Assembly (NCBI GenBank): GCA_045110475.1
Contig: JBGCGC010000133.1
Span: 1 to 64,000, forward strand
Direction: 5' to 3'
Source of the DNA: Granulosicoccus sp045110475
GTDB lineage: Bacteria; Pseudomonadota; Gammaproteobacteria; Granulosicoccales; Granulosicoccaceae
Length of the DNA: 64,000 bases
Shown here: piece by piece, positions 32,429-42,755 of the stretch
Position numbering within the stretch: position 1 is the stretch's first letter
Layout: each line of letters opens with the position of its first letter
The notes under the pieces: model-generated
What the model was told of the DNA's origin: nothing
Databases searched by the model: none
The model's input: only the letters and a program-made list of their open reading frames with translations
Made by a program: the position numbers and the translations under genes

Positions 32429-34726
32429 CTATTGAGTCTCGCGTTCCAGTATGAGTACGGCCAGCGGTGGCAAGGTCAAATTCAGCGAAGCAGGACGTTG
32501 GTGCTGAGGTATTTCATCGGCAAGTATCGTGCCCACTGTTGTAGTCGATGCAGATGCGCCCGTACTTGTACTACTGTTCGGCAAGCCGTTTGCAACGGTA
32601 TTTGATTGGCCGCTGCCGCCGTAGATTGGGTTATCAGTGTTAATCAGTTCACGATATTTACCCGACTCATTCACGCCGATTCGGTAGCCTTCTCGTACGA
32701 CAGGCGTGAAATTGCACACTACGACACAACTTCGTTGTCTATCGACAGAATAACGGTAAAACGAAACAATACTCTGATCGATATCGTCACAGTCTATCCA
32801 CTCGAAACCTCGTCCGTCACAATCGGTTTCGAAGAGCGCCGGATGTGAGGTATAGAGCTTGTTGAGATCACGAACCAACGTTTGTATCCCGAGATGTTTG
32901 GGTTCTTCGAGGAGATGCCACTGGATACTGCCATTGTGGTCCCACTCGCTGTACTGGGCGATTTCGCCGCCCATGAAATTGAGTTTTTTGCCAGGGTAGC
33001 CAAACATCATTCCGTAAAGTGTGCGTAAGTTGGCAAATTTTTGCCAGTCATCGCCCGGCATTTTATTGATCATGGACCCTTTGCCGTAGACCACCTCGTC
33101 ATGAGAGAAGGGCAACGTGAAGTTCTCGCTAAACGCGTAGATCATTCCAAACGTCAGACTGTTGTGGTGGTATTTTCGATAGGCAGAATCCTTGCTCATG
33201 TAATCGAGCATGTCGTGCATCCAGCCCATGTTCCATTTAAACGTAAAGCCGAGACCACCGTTGTAGGTGGGGTGGCTGACTTGTGGGAAGCTGGTGGATT
33301 CTTCCGCCATGGTTATGCCACCTTCGGCATGTACCAGCTCATTCATGCGCTTGAGGAATTCAATGGCTTCCAGATTCTCGCGCCCACCGTACCGATTGGG
33401 AATCCACTGACCGGATTCGCGTGAATAATCCAGATACAACATGGAAGCGACCGCATCAACGCGCAGTCCGTCCAGGTGGAATTCGCGCACCCAGTAAACC
33501 GCATTGCTTAGCAGGTAGTTGGCTACTTCGCGACGCCCGAAGTTGTAAATCAGGGTTTGCCAATCCTGATGCATGCCCTGTCTCGGGTCGGCGTGTTCGT
33601 AAAGATGCGTACCATCAAACTGCCCCAGGCCGTGTTCGTCGGTAGGGAAGTGTGCAGGCACCCAGTCCATAATGACCCCGATATCGGCTGCGTGGCAGGC
33701 GTCTACAAAGTGACGAAAGTCGTCTGGACTGCCAAAGCGTGAGGTGGGGGCGAACAACCCGATAGGTTGATAGCCCCAGGATCCGTCAAAGGGATGCTCG
33801 GTGACTGGCATGAGTTCGATATGCGTGAAGCCATTTTCCTTCACGTAGGGGATAAGGGTTTTTGCAAGCTCTACATAGCTGAGGGAATCTCCGTGCAGAT
33901 TCAACCGCCATGAGCCCGCATGCATTTCATAGACCGAGATAGGCTGCAGGCGCATATCGACATCTTTCTTTCGCTGCATATAGGCATCGTCGCTCCAGAT
34001 GAACTGGCTTTCGAAAACGATGGCAGCATTTCCTGGAGGTTGTTCGAAATACGTAGCGTAAGGATCATGCTTGAGTGGCAGAACGTCACCATTACGATCA
34101 ACGATTTCGTATTTGTAAAGCGCACCGCTCTCGATCTGTGGCACAAAAATATCCCAGATACCACTACCCGGATGTGAGCGCATGATGTGTCGCCTGCCAT
34201 CCCAATCGTTAAACTCCCCGACCACGCTGACGCGTCGTGCATTCGGTGCCCAGACGGCAAAATGCACACCGTCAACGCCGTTGAAGTTCATCACTCTTGA
34301 GCCTAGCGTGTTGTATAACTGCTGATGAGTCCCTTCATTGAAAAGATGAATGTCTAGCTCGCCGATCACGCTGCCCAACGAATAGGTATCGATGATGGTC
34401 CATGTATGTACGTCATTGCTGAGTTCTACCTGATAGGGGCCAGCCGGCTTGTCAAGAAAAACCTCAAACAAACCACTGGGGTGAATCTTCTGCATAGGCA
34501 GCCTGTCACCGGAATCTGCAATCACGCTAGCCTGTTGTGCCTGTGGCTGGAAGGTTCGAATAACCGCGACATGTTGCTCGCTGGTTACCTGTTCGTCTTC
34601 GTCGTCAGCCGGTGAACCATCCTGCGTAGGCTGGGGTGCCAGATGCTGGCCAAGTACCGAGAAGAGCTCGTAGTGACGGCCCTCTGCAATGGCATAGATC
34701 TGTTCAATATCGAGTGCAAGGCTCAT
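32429..34726 (-). CDS. glgB: 1,4-alpha-glucan branching enzyme
   Basis: GlgB introduces alpha-1,6 branches into glycogen. The 765-residue protein has the N-terminal carbohydrate-binding modules (VHFAVWAPNARRVSVVGEFN), the GH13 barrel motifs DWVPAHFPTDEHGL, DGLRVDAVASMLYLDYSR (nucleophile Asp), ITMAEESTSFP (acid Glu) and FSHDEVVYGKGSM, and a C-terminal beta domain. A low-complexity Ser/Thr insert (SSTSTGASASTTT) near the C terminus is unusual. The start overlaps the glgA stop (ATGA), so the two are translationally coupled. Confidence 0.95.
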   Translation of the reverse strand: MSLALDIEQIYAIAEGRHYELFSVLGQHLAPQPTQDGSPADDEDEQVTSEQHVAVIRTFQPQAQQASVIADSGDRLPMQKIHPSGLFEVFLDKPAGPYQVELSNDVHTWTIIDTYSLGSVIGELDIHLFNEGTHQQLYNTLGSRVMNFNGVDGVHFAVWAPNARRVSVVGEFNDWDGRRHIMRSHPGSGIWDIFVPQIESGALYKYEIVDRNGDVLPLKHDPYATYFEQPPGNAAIVFESQFIWSDDAYMQRKKDVDMRLQPISVYEMHAGSWRLNLHGDSLSYVELAKTLIPYVKENGFTHIELMPVTEHPFDGSWGYQPIGLFAPTSRFGSPDDFRHFVDACHAADIGVIMDWVPAHFPTDEHGLGQFDGTHLYEHADPRQGMHQDWQTLIYNFGRREVANYLLSNAVYWVREFHLDGLRVDAVASMLYLDYSRESGQWIPNRYGGRENLEAIEFLKRMNELVHAEGGITMAEESTSFPQVSHPTYNGGLGFTFKWNMGWMHDMLDYMSKDSAYRKYHHNSLTFGMIYAFSENFTLPFSHDEVVYGKGSMINKMPGDDWQKFANLRTLYGMMFGYPGKKLNFMGGEIAQYSEWDHNGSIQWHLLEEPKHLGIQTLVRDLNKLYTSHPALFETDCDGRGFEWIDCDDIDQSIVSFYRYSVDRQRSCVVVCNFTPVVREGYRIGVNESGKYRELINTDNPIYGGSGQSNTVANGLPNSSTSTGASASTTTVGTILADEIPQHQRPASLNLTLPPLAVLILERETQ

Positions 34727-36285
34727 GAGTACAACTCCGAGTGATAACGCGAAGCACTAGTGCTCCAATTAAATTTTTTCTTGCGCGCCGTGGCGGCGAT
34801 GCGGGTAAAGCCGTCTGGTTTTTTCTGACGCATTAGCAGGACTTGTTCGACGCGCGCAACCAGCGCATCAGCTTGAGCCGTAATCGAATCTGCTTCGAAC
34901 AGAAAGCCATCCTGATTGTCTTCAATGGTATCGCGAAGACCACCGACCGCGTGTGCCAGACAAGGTTGGCCTTCCTTCATTGCCAGCATTTGGCTGATGC
35001 CGCACGGTTCGAAAGAACTGGGCATAAGAAACAGATCGCCGTTGGAGAAAAGCAGGTTGGCCAGTTTCATTGAATATTGGTTGATAAAAAGTAATTGTGA
35101 ATATCTGGAGGCAATTTTTCGACATTGTTCTTCAAGTGCGACATCGCCTGAACCGAGGAGTAGAAACAAGCCTCTGCCGGAAAGGGTGTCAAGAATACGC
35201 TCCAGTGCGGTGACACCATTTGCGGCAGGTTGCAGGAGCAACGCCATCTTCTGGTCGGTCAGTCTGCCAACACTTGTCAGGAGATGCGCGGGGCGTTTTT
35301 TCCGTGCTTCCGCCAATACGCGTTGGTGTGCGACATAGTCCACGGCACGCAAGTCACTTTGCCGGGCAATCAGGTTTAACAGTTCGTCACCTAACTGGTG
35401 CGTGAATTTTGGCCAGCTAAGACCATTTGTGCTGGAGCGGGGATAGTCTATGCCGTTGATGATGCCCACCAGTCGATTCTGAGCGGCTGCCTGTTGCAGA
35501 TCAGCCTCAAGTCCTTCACCACCGTGAAATCCACGTGCCGGGTCATTAGGCAGAAGAATCTCGCGGGCGTAGGTCGGCGATACGGTATGCACCTTGTCAG
35601 CAAGTCGGATGGCGCTGGCCAGTGGATTGATACAATGCGACCAGCGCGGGTCTGCCAGATAACCTGCCTCATAATGCAAGTGTGGAAACCAGGCCTGAAG
35701 TGATGAGGTATTCTGTGCAAAGGGACGGATGCCCTGCAGAGCCAGATTATGAATACTGAACACGGTGCGCACGGAACGAAGTGATTCGTAGGCGTTATCG
35801 AAGCGAATGAGTGCCAGTGCCAGCGCAGAATGCCAGTCATGCAAGTGCAAGACATCAACGGGTTCGATATTGCCGCTAGTAATTGCGCTGAGGGCAGATG
35901 CACTGAAAAGAGCGAACTTGTTTGCATCTGTAGCAAACGGCTGGTTGTCGTCATCATCGCAGTAGACACGGCCTTTGCCACCAGCGCCGAACAAGGGGTG
36001 ATGCAGAACAAGGTAGCGTACATTGACGTCACGGTCGGCAAAAAGCTCGTACAACTCTACCCGCTGGGGAGTGCCCCGGAAGCCGGTTGTGAACGTGCCT
36101 GTTTGCACGGCCCCCGGAATCTCATGGAAGCTCCCATACGCCGGGATTACGACCGTGACGCGGGTTTGTTCATTCGCCAGTGCGCGTGGAATATCGCGCA
36201 CGACGTCGCCAATTCCACCGACCTTGGCGCCTGGTATCACATCGTTTTCTGCTGCGAACATGCAGATATGTCTTGTAGAAGCCAT
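34723..36285 (-). CDS. glgA: Glycogen synthase
   Basis: GlgA (GT5) extends glycogen from ADP-glucose. The 520-residue protein has the ADP-glucose-binding KVGGIGDVVRDIPRAL near the N terminus, LHLHDWHSALALAL, FSIHNLALQG, GIINGIDYPRSSTNG and the C-terminal SSFEPCGISQMLAM with GGLRDTIED. The family motif around the second domain (VGRLTDQKM) is intact. It sits between glgC (upstream, separated by about 190 bases) and glgB (overlapping downstream) on the same strand. Confidence 0.94.
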   Translation of the reverse strand: MASTRHICMFAAENDVIPGAKVGGIGDVVRDIPRALANEQTRVTVVIPAYGSFHEIPGAVQTGTFTTGFRGTPQRVELYELFADRDVNVRYLVLHHPLFGAGGKGRVYCDDDDNQPFATDANKFALFSASALSAITSGNIEPVDVLHLHDWHSALALALIRFDNAYESLRSVRTVFSIHNLALQGIRPFAQNTSSLQAWFPHLHYEAGYLADPRWSHCINPLASAIRLADKVHTVSPTYAREILLPNDPARGFHGGEGLEADLQQAAAQNRLVGIINGIDYPRSSTNGLSWPKFTHQLGDELLNLIARQSDLRAVDYVAHQRVLAEARKKRPAHLLTSVGRLTDQKMALLLQPAANGVTALERILDTLSGRGLFLLLGSGDVALEEQCRKIASRYSQLLFINQYSMKLANLLFSNGDLFLMPSSFEPCGISQMLAMKEGQPCLAHAVGGLRDTIEDNQDGFLFEADSITAQADALVARVEQVLLMRQKKPDGFTRIAATARKKKFNWSTSASRYHSELYS

Positions 36286-36471
36286 GGAAGTTTGTCGGTC
36301 AGCGTCCTGAAGGAGTCACGATTGCAGCGATAGGCCAGAAGGGCGTAGAGGCGTTGCCCGGCTAGTGCCGGGCAACATCGGGGTGAACACCCGACCACCC
36401 ATTATATTCTGATCACTGACGATCTGGCGCCAGCTGCGCAAAGTTTCGTGATCAGCGTTGCCACTTGGCAA

Positions 36472-37737
36472 CTAGCGGATCCGATGCACCATCTGGTCAA
36501 AATTATCCGGCGTTACCAGAGTGATACCGCTTTCAGTCACTCTGAATCCTTTCTTGCGATCCTCATCGGCGTCGATGCCGACTTCCATACCCTCCGGAAG
36601 AATGGTGCCTGTGTCTATGATGGCGCGCCTGATCTTGCAGTATCGACCCACCTGCACGTCGGGCATGATGACCGAATCCTGAATATCGCTGTACGAATTG
36701 ACCTTGACGTTCGAAAACAGCAGAGAGTGGCTGACCTGGCCACCCGACACGATGCAACCACCCGAGACAATACAATTGACAGCCATGCCGCGACGATCTT
36801 CTGTGTCGTGGACAAACTTTGCAGAAGGCAACTGCATTTGATACGTGTATATTGGCCAGTCTGTGTCATACAGATCCAGTTCCGGATCAAGGTCAACCAG
36901 CTCCATATTGGCCTCCCAGAACGCATCCAGCGTGCCGACGTCCCGCCAGTAGGGCTGTGTGTCAGAATCAGGATCTTCATCGCCAAGCCTGAAGGCATAG
37001 ACTTTTTTGGAATGCACAATTTTGGGCAGCATATCGTGGCCGAAATCGTGTGAGCTATCCGGATTGTCAGCATCTTCGATGAGTTGCTGGTAGAGAAAAT
37101 CGGTTTTGAATACATAGTTGCCCATGGATGCCAGAACGCGCCCCGGTTTGCCCGGAATCTCTGCCGGCTCTGCCGGTTTTTCCTGAAATTCCAGCACTCT
37201 GCCCTCAGTATCCACCTTGACGACACCGAACGACCCGGCAGCTTCTTCGACCGAAACCTCGACACAGCAGAGCGTCATGTCTGCCGCCCGTTGTTCGTGG
37301 GAGGCGACCAGCGGACCGTAATCCATCTTGTAAATATGGTCACCACCCAAAACCAGCACGTATTCAGGCCCGTGAGTGCGTATGATGTCCAGATTCTGAT
37401 ATACAGCGTCAGCAGTGCCTTTGTACCAGCCTTCGTCGACACGTTTCGAAGCGGGCAAAATTTCGACGAACTCACCAAATTCTGCCTTGAAGCCTGACCA
37501 TCCGCGGTTTATGTGCCTGACCAGAGAATGCGCCTTGTATTGGGTGGCAACTCCAACCCGGCGAATACCCGAGTTAATGCAGTTGGACAATGCGAAATCG
37601 ATAATGCGAAATTTTCCACCGAAGGGCACTGCAGGCTTGGCTCGCCAGGTTGTCAGCTCATACAGTCTGCTGCCTTGTCCGCCGGCCAGGATAAGTGCGA
37701 GTGTTTCCTTGGTGATCTTTGAAACTGGCCTTTCCAT
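36472..37737 (-). CDS. glgC: Glucose-1-phosphate adenylyltransferase (ADP-glucose pyrophosphorylase)
   Basis: GlgC makes ADP-glucose and is the committed, allosterically controlled step of glycogen synthesis. The protein has LALILAGGQGSRLYELT, RAKPAVPFGGKFRIIDFALS, WYKGTADAVYQNL, LVLGGDHIYKMDY and a C-terminal left-handed beta-helix (VNCIVSGGCIVSGGQVSHSL). The ATG at 37737 (421 residues) is taken as start; an in-frame GTG at 37752 is the alternative. It is transcribed away from glgP through a shared 190-bp region. Confidence 0.95.
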   Translation of the reverse strand: MERPVSKITKETLALILAGGQGSRLYELTTWRAKPAVPFGGKFRIIDFALSNCINSGIRRVGVATQYKAHSLVRHINRGWSGFKAEFGEFVEILPASKRVDEGWYKGTADAVYQNLDIIRTHGPEYVLVLGGDHIYKMDYGPLVASHEQRAADMTLCCVEVSVEEAAGSFGVVKVDTEGRVLEFQEKPAEPAEIPGKPGRVLASMGNYVFKTDFLYQQLIEDADNPDSSHDFGHDMLPKIVHSKKVYAFRLGDEDPDSDTQPYWRDVGTLDAFWEANMELVDLDPELDLYDTDWPIYTYQMQLPSAKFVHDTEDRRGMAVNCIVSGGCIVSGGQVSHSLLFSNVKVNSYSDIQDSVIMPDVQVGRYCKIRRAIIDTGTILPEGMEVGIDADEDRKKGFRVTESGITLVTPDNFDQMVHRIR

Positions 37738-37923
37738 GAGATCTGTTACCACTTGTTTAGTTGTGAGTTCAGTCAGAGCTTACCGTTATGTGGGTCTTAT
37801 GGCAAAGCACTTGTGAAATAACAACAAATATTCCCGAGAGTCAACCGTATTCATCGAAATAAGCCGATAATCGATGTCGACAGAGATCAGAACCACGATC
37901 GACGGTACTGCCAAACAAACCAA

Positions 37924-40497
37924 ATGCAATCCCTTATGAAAACAGCTTCCAACACCGCACTACTGGCGAGTATGCCCAGTGCCAATGATCTGGTCAGCCA
38001 GCGCAGACTTTGGGACGACAGTGTCCCCGCGTTGGGCGGTGATCCTGCTGCATGGAGAGAATCCATTACTCACCACTTTGCGCAGACACTCGGACGCGAC
38101 ATCGAACACGCCTCTGCGCATTATTTGTACAAGGCGGTTGCCATGAGCGTACGTGATCGGCTCATGGAACGCTGGCGATCGACCCGTGAGGTGCTTGAAT
38201 CGACCACCGTACGTCGAACCTATTACCTGTCCATGGAATATCTTATGGGCCGCACGCTGGGTAATGCCGTTAATAATCTGCAGATGCACGATCCGCTGGT
38301 TGCAGCCTTGGCGGATCTTGGACTGGCGCTGGAAGATATCGAAGAGCTTGAGCAGGACGCTGGCCTGGGTAATGGTGGGCTGGGACGTCTCGCTGCCTGT
38401 TTTCTCGACAGTTGTGCGTCCCTGGGATTACCTGTAACCGGCTACGGGCTTCGATATCGATACGGTATGTTTCGTCAGGCGATTGATAATGGCTGGCAGG
38501 TCGAGCGCCCCGACAACTGGCTAAGCGAAGGTCATGTCTGGGAACTGGAAAGACCAGAGCTTGCCTGCACCGTGCGTTTTGGTGGCAATGTGGAGGTCGT
38601 GACCAATTTGCATGGCAGGAAATATCATCGTTGGATCAACACCGATGACGTGCGTGCCGTACCCTATGATGTTCCTGTGCCGGGTCACGGAAACAGTGTG
38701 GTAAACACGCTGCGACTGTGGGGGTCAGCTGCTACCAACGAATTCAACCTCAGCGAATTCAACGCCGGAGGGTATACCGAATCTGTCGCTGCAAAAACAG
38801 CCGCAGAGAACATCACCATGGTGTTGTACCCGAATGACAGTAGCGAGAACGGCAAGGTTCTAAGGCTCAGGCAGCAATATTTTCTCGTCTCTGCCAGTCT
38901 GCAGGATGCCTTGCGCATCTGGTTGGGCAAGCATGAAAATTTTGATGGATTTGCCGATGCTCATTGTTTTCAGCTCAACGATACGCACCCTTCACTGGCG
39001 GTGCCTGAACTCATGCGGCTGCTTATAGACAATCACGATCTGGACTGGGATGAGGCCTGGCAGATTACCTCGTCGGTCATGGCTTACACAAACCATACCC
39101 TGTTGCCAGAAGCGCTGGAATGCTGGTCGCTAAACATGATAGGTGCCTTGTTACCACGACCAACGGAGATCATTCAGGAAATCAATCGACGTTTTCTGGA
39201 GCTTGTGAAAGTGGCGATGCCCACCGATGTGGCGACACATGCACAAATGTCCATTGTCTCTTTCGATGCAGTACCTGTGGTGCGAATGGCACACCTTGCG
39301 ATTGTCGGCAGCTTTTCCATCAATGGCGTTGCAGCATTGCATTCGCAGCTTCTGAAATCGGGTTTGTTCAGGGATTTCAACGCGCTGTGGCCTGAACGGT
39401 TTAACAATAAAACCAACGGTGTGACACAACGACGCTGGCTTGCACACTGCAATCCGCGACTCGACAAATTAATCGCACCTGTAGTGGGCGAGCAGTGGGT
39501 GTCCCATCCGGCCTATCTGGAAAAGTTGTTGCCGGTAGCTGATGATGCTGCATTCCAACAGCGCTGGGAGCATGTCAAGCGGGCGAATAAGCAGGCGCTA
39601 GCCGCGCTGGTCAAGGACAGGGTAGGCATAGCGATAGATCCCGATATGCTGTTTGATGTGCAGGTAAAGCGCATGCACGAGTACAAGCGCCAGTTACTTT
39701 GCGCTCTACATGCCGTACATGCGTATCTGGATATCATCAATAACCGTGGTAATCACGTTCCGAGATTCATTCTGATTGCGGGCAAGGCAGCACCCGGCTA
39801 TCACATGGCAAAAGCCATTATCAAACTCATTAATAATATTGCAGCCGTCATCAATGCCGACCCCCGCACCCGTGGCAAGCTGGCACTGGTTTTTCTGCCT
39901 GATTACAACGTGTCGGCCATGCAGGTAATATGTCCGGCGGCTGACTTGTCTGAACAGATCTCAACCGCTGGCAAGGAGGCGTCGGGTACCGGTAACATGA
40001 AATTCATGATGAACGGAGCTTTGACCATTGGCACTCTGGATGGTGCAAACGTGGAAATACTGGAGGCTGTTGGCGAGGACAATTTCTTTCGCTTTGGTCT
40101 AAACGTCGATGAGGTGGATGCAGCCAGACATGGCTACGCACCTGCAAGTTACATAGCTGCTGATGCTAGACTGACCGCGATCTTTGAAGCCTTCGATAGC
40201 GGTCTGTTCGACGGTCAGGAGGCAGATTTGATTCGCAGCGTTGTCGATGCTGCGCGCAGCCCGCACGATCCTTGGCTGACCGTAGCCGACCTTGCGGCCT
40301 ACCTTGATGCACAGGCGCAGGTTTGCACAGCCTGGCGAGATCGCGCGCGCTGGCAGCGCATGAGTATCATCAACACTGCCAGCAGTGCACGGTTCTCTAC
40401 TGACCGCACCATGCAGGATTACAACCGTGATATCTGGAAACTCACTCCGGTGCAAGTAGCAGGAAACAAAAAACCTGTAGGAGCGATTAATCGGTAA
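37924..40497 (+). CDS. glgP: Glycogen/starch phosphorylase
   Basis: GlgP releases glucose-1-phosphate from the non-reducing ends of glycogen. The 857-residue GT35 protein has TYYLSMEYLMGRTLGNA, EQDAGLGNGGLGRLAACF, QLNDTHPSLAVPELMRL, FDVQVKRMHEYKRQLL and the PLP site EASGTGNMKFMMNGALTIGT followed by DGANVEI. It reads divergently from glgC, and its stop overlaps the glgX start (TAATG), so degradation genes form one unit and synthesis genes the other. Confidence 0.95.
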   Translation: MQSLMKTASNTALLASMPSANDLVSQRRLWDDSVPALGGDPAAWRESITHHFAQTLGRDIEHASAHYLYKAVAMSVRDRLMERWRSTREVLESTTVRRTYYLSMEYLMGRTLGNAVNNLQMHDPLVAALADLGLALEDIEELEQDAGLGNGGLGRLAACFLDSCASLGLPVTGYGLRYRYGMFRQAIDNGWQVERPDNWLSEGHVWELERPELACTVRFGGNVEVVTNLHGRKYHRWINTDDVRAVPYDVPVPGHGNSVVNTLRLWGSAATNEFNLSEFNAGGYTESVAAKTAAENITMVLYPNDSSENGKVLRLRQQYFLVSASLQDALRIWLGKHENFDGFADAHCFQLNDTHPSLAVPELMRLLIDNHDLDWDEAWQITSSVMAYTNHTLLPEALECWSLNMIGALLPRPTEIIQEINRRFLELVKVAMPTDVATHAQMSIVSFDAVPVVRMAHLAIVGSFSINGVAALHSQLLKSGLFRDFNALWPERFNNKTNGVTQRRWLAHCNPRLDKLIAPVVGEQWVSHPAYLEKLLPVADDAAFQQRWEHVKRANKQALAALVKDRVGIAIDPDMLFDVQVKRMHEYKRQLLCALHAVHAYLDIINNRGNHVPRFILIAGKAAPGYHMAKAIIKLINNIAAVINADPRTRGKLALVFLPDYNVSAMQVICPAADLSEQISTAGKEASGTGNMKFMMNGALTIGTLDGANVEILEAVGEDNFFRFGLNVDEVDAARHGYAPASYIAADARLTAIFEAFDSGLFDGQEADLIRSVVDAARSPHDPWLTVADLAAYLDAQAQVCTAWRDRARWQRMSIINTASSARFSTDRTMQDYNRDIWKLTPVQVAGNKKPVGAINR

Positions 40498-42659
40498 TGT
40501 CTATGGCTGTAAACGCTTCATCCCTGCGCATGTTGCCGGGCCGATCGTGGCCCTTGGGTGCAAGCCTGCACTCCAAAGGCGTTAACTTTGCTGTGTATTC
40601 GGCCCATGCCAGTGCAGTGGAATTGTGTCTGTTCGATGCCAAGGGTTTGAGGGAGACAGCCAGATTTCCGTTGCCCCGATGCACGGATAATATCTGGCAC
40701 GGTTTTTTACCCGATGCGGATGAGGGGCTAGTCTACGGGTATCGCGTGCACGGTCTTTATGAGCCCACATCGGGCCATAGATTCAATCCGCACAAGCTGC
40801 TTCTGGACCCTTATGCCCGCCGTTGGCACGGCAAGTTCGTCTGGAATGATGCCAATTTTGGCTATATCAGAGGTCATGCAGACAAGGACTTGTCTTTCGA
40901 CACCCGTGATAGTGCACCGTTTGTCCTCAAGAGCGTTGTGGTCAGGCAGCCTTCGCGACACCCACGTTCGCAGGCTCAACATCGACGTATGTCCGGCATC
41001 CCGGTAGCTCGCCCACGTTTGAGTGATTCGGTCATTTACGAGGGTCATGTCAAAGGACTCACTGCCATGCTTCAAGGTGTTGCTGTGAAACGCCGCGGGA
41101 CGTACCGAGCGCTGGGTTCCAAGGCGTTTGTATCGCATCTGAAATCGCTCGGTATCAGTGTGCTGGAATTGTTGCCCGTTCATGGTTTTGTTGATGATGA
41201 ATTTCTGGTCGAGCGCGATCTGGTCAACTACTGGGGATATCAGAGTCTTGGTTTTTTTCTAGCCGAACCACGCTATGCCTCGTCAGACGATGCGACTGCT
41301 GAACTGCGCGATACCGTCGCCAAATTGCACAAGGCGGGCATACAGGTGATTCTTGACGTTGTATACAACCATACGGGGGAGGGCAACGAGCTAGGGCCAA
41401 CCTTGTGTTATCGAGGGCTGGATAATCTGTCCTATTATCGGCTGGAGCGCAACCCACGCTACTACGTGAACGATAGTGGTACCGGCAATACCCTGTCGGC
41501 CGAAAATCCACGTGTGCTGCAGATGATTGCTGACAGCCTTCGACAATGGGTCACTGAAGTGGATATCGATGGTTTTCGCTTTGATCTTGCCAGTATCCTC
41601 GGGCGCGAAATTCATGGCTTTGATCGCAGTTGCGGATTTTTTGATGCGATTGCGCAAGACCCTGATCTGGCGGATGTCTACCTGATTGCAGAACCGTGGG
41701 ACATCGGACCAGGTGGATATCAGTTGGGTCAATATCCGAGTCGATGGTCTGAGTGGAACGATCAGTTCCGCGATACGGTTCGGCGATTCTGGAATTCTGA
41801 TGCTGATTTGCTACACGAGTTTGCCGATCGATTGCTGGGGAGTAGTTCGGTTTTTGAATGGCAGGATAGAGACCCGTCATCGAGTGTCAACTTCATAACG
41901 GCACACGATGGGTTTACCCTGCGCGATACGGTCAGTTATGCCTACAAGCACAACGAGGCGAACGGTGAGGCCAATCGTGACGGGCACGGTACCAATCACT
42001 CCAACAATCATGGTGTGGAAGGTGAGACCGGTGATCCGAACATTCTGGCGCTTCGCCTGCAGCAGCAACGTAACCTGCTGTGTACCTTGTTTTTCTCACA
42101 AGGTACGCCCATGCTTCTGGCGGGCGACGAAAGAAATCGCACTCAGCGTGGCAATAACAATGCTTATTGTCAGGACAACTCACTGACGTGGATTAGTTGG
42201 CAGAACGAGTCGGTCGCCATGGCGTTGCAACGGTTCACGCAGCAGTTGATCGAATTCCGTGAAAAGCATCCGGTACTACGTCGAGCCTGGTACCTCCATG
42301 GCAACCACCTTTCCGCCTCCACGGGGCTGCCGGATGTTAGCTGGCTCAACGCGACAGCCACGTTAATGGAGGAGGCTGACTGGCATCGCCCGGGCGGTGG
42401 TTTTGTTGCCCTGCAACTGATGGGGGATGCCTTGCCAGAGGATAGCACCGTCGCCCCCTCCGACACGCTGTTACTGCTCTTCAATGCAGCTCATGAGGAT
42501 GTCATTTTTCCGCTGCAATCAAGTTTTCTTGCAGGCCGACAATGGACCCTCGAACTGGATTCCAGTGCCCCTGAACAAAAGGCTCAGCCTATTCGTGAGC
42601 GCTACGTTACACGTGGATTGTCGGTCGCGGCGCTGGTGCTGGCGACTGCCGCCGGATAA
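40497..42659 (+). CDS. glgX: Glycogen debranching enzyme (GlgX isoamylase type)
   Basis: GlgX cleaves alpha-1,6 branches left after phosphorylase action. The 720-residue protein has an N-terminal CBM48-like domain (GASLHSKGVNFAVYSAHAS), then GH13 motifs VILDVVYNHTGEGNELGP, DGFRFDLASILGRE (nucleophile), YLIAEPWDIGPGGYQLG (acid) and NFITAHDGFTLRDTVSY, plus LLAGDERNRTQRGNNNAYC. It is coupled to glgP by a one-base stop/start overlap. Confidence 0.95.
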   Translation: MSMAVNASSLRMLPGRSWPLGASLHSKGVNFAVYSAHASAVELCLFDAKGLRETARFPLPRCTDNIWHGFLPDADEGLVYGYRVHGLYEPTSGHRFNPHKLLLDPYARRWHGKFVWNDANFGYIRGHADKDLSFDTRDSAPFVLKSVVVRQPSRHPRSQAQHRRMSGIPVARPRLSDSVIYEGHVKGLTAMLQGVAVKRRGTYRALGSKAFVSHLKSLGISVLELLPVHGFVDDEFLVERDLVNYWGYQSLGFFLAEPRYASSDDATAELRDTVAKLHKAGIQVILDVVYNHTGEGNELGPTLCYRGLDNLSYYRLERNPRYYVNDSGTGNTLSAENPRVLQMIADSLRQWVTEVDIDGFRFDLASILGREIHGFDRSCGFFDAIAQDPDLADVYLIAEPWDIGPGGYQLGQYPSRWSEWNDQFRDTVRRFWNSDADLLHEFADRLLGSSSVFEWQDRDPSSSVNFITAHDGFTLRDTVSYAYKHNEANGEANRDGHGTNHSNNHGVEGETGDPNILALRLQQQRNLLCTLFFSQGTPMLLAGDERNRTQRGNNNAYCQDNSLTWISWQNESVAMALQRFTQQLIEFREKHPVLRRAWYLHGNHLSASTGLPDVSWLNATATLMEEADWHRPGGGFVALQLMGDALPEDSTVAPSDTLLLLFNAAHEDVIFPLQSSFLAGRQWTLELDSSAPEQKAQPIRERYVTRGLSVAALVLATAAG

Positions 42660-42755
42660 ATCGATGATAAAACGACTCGATTCTGTCTCAGCGCTGCCGT
42701 TAACCCTAAGGTCGGCCAACACGCGAAAGCACAGATCGTGGTACTCGAATAGCGT

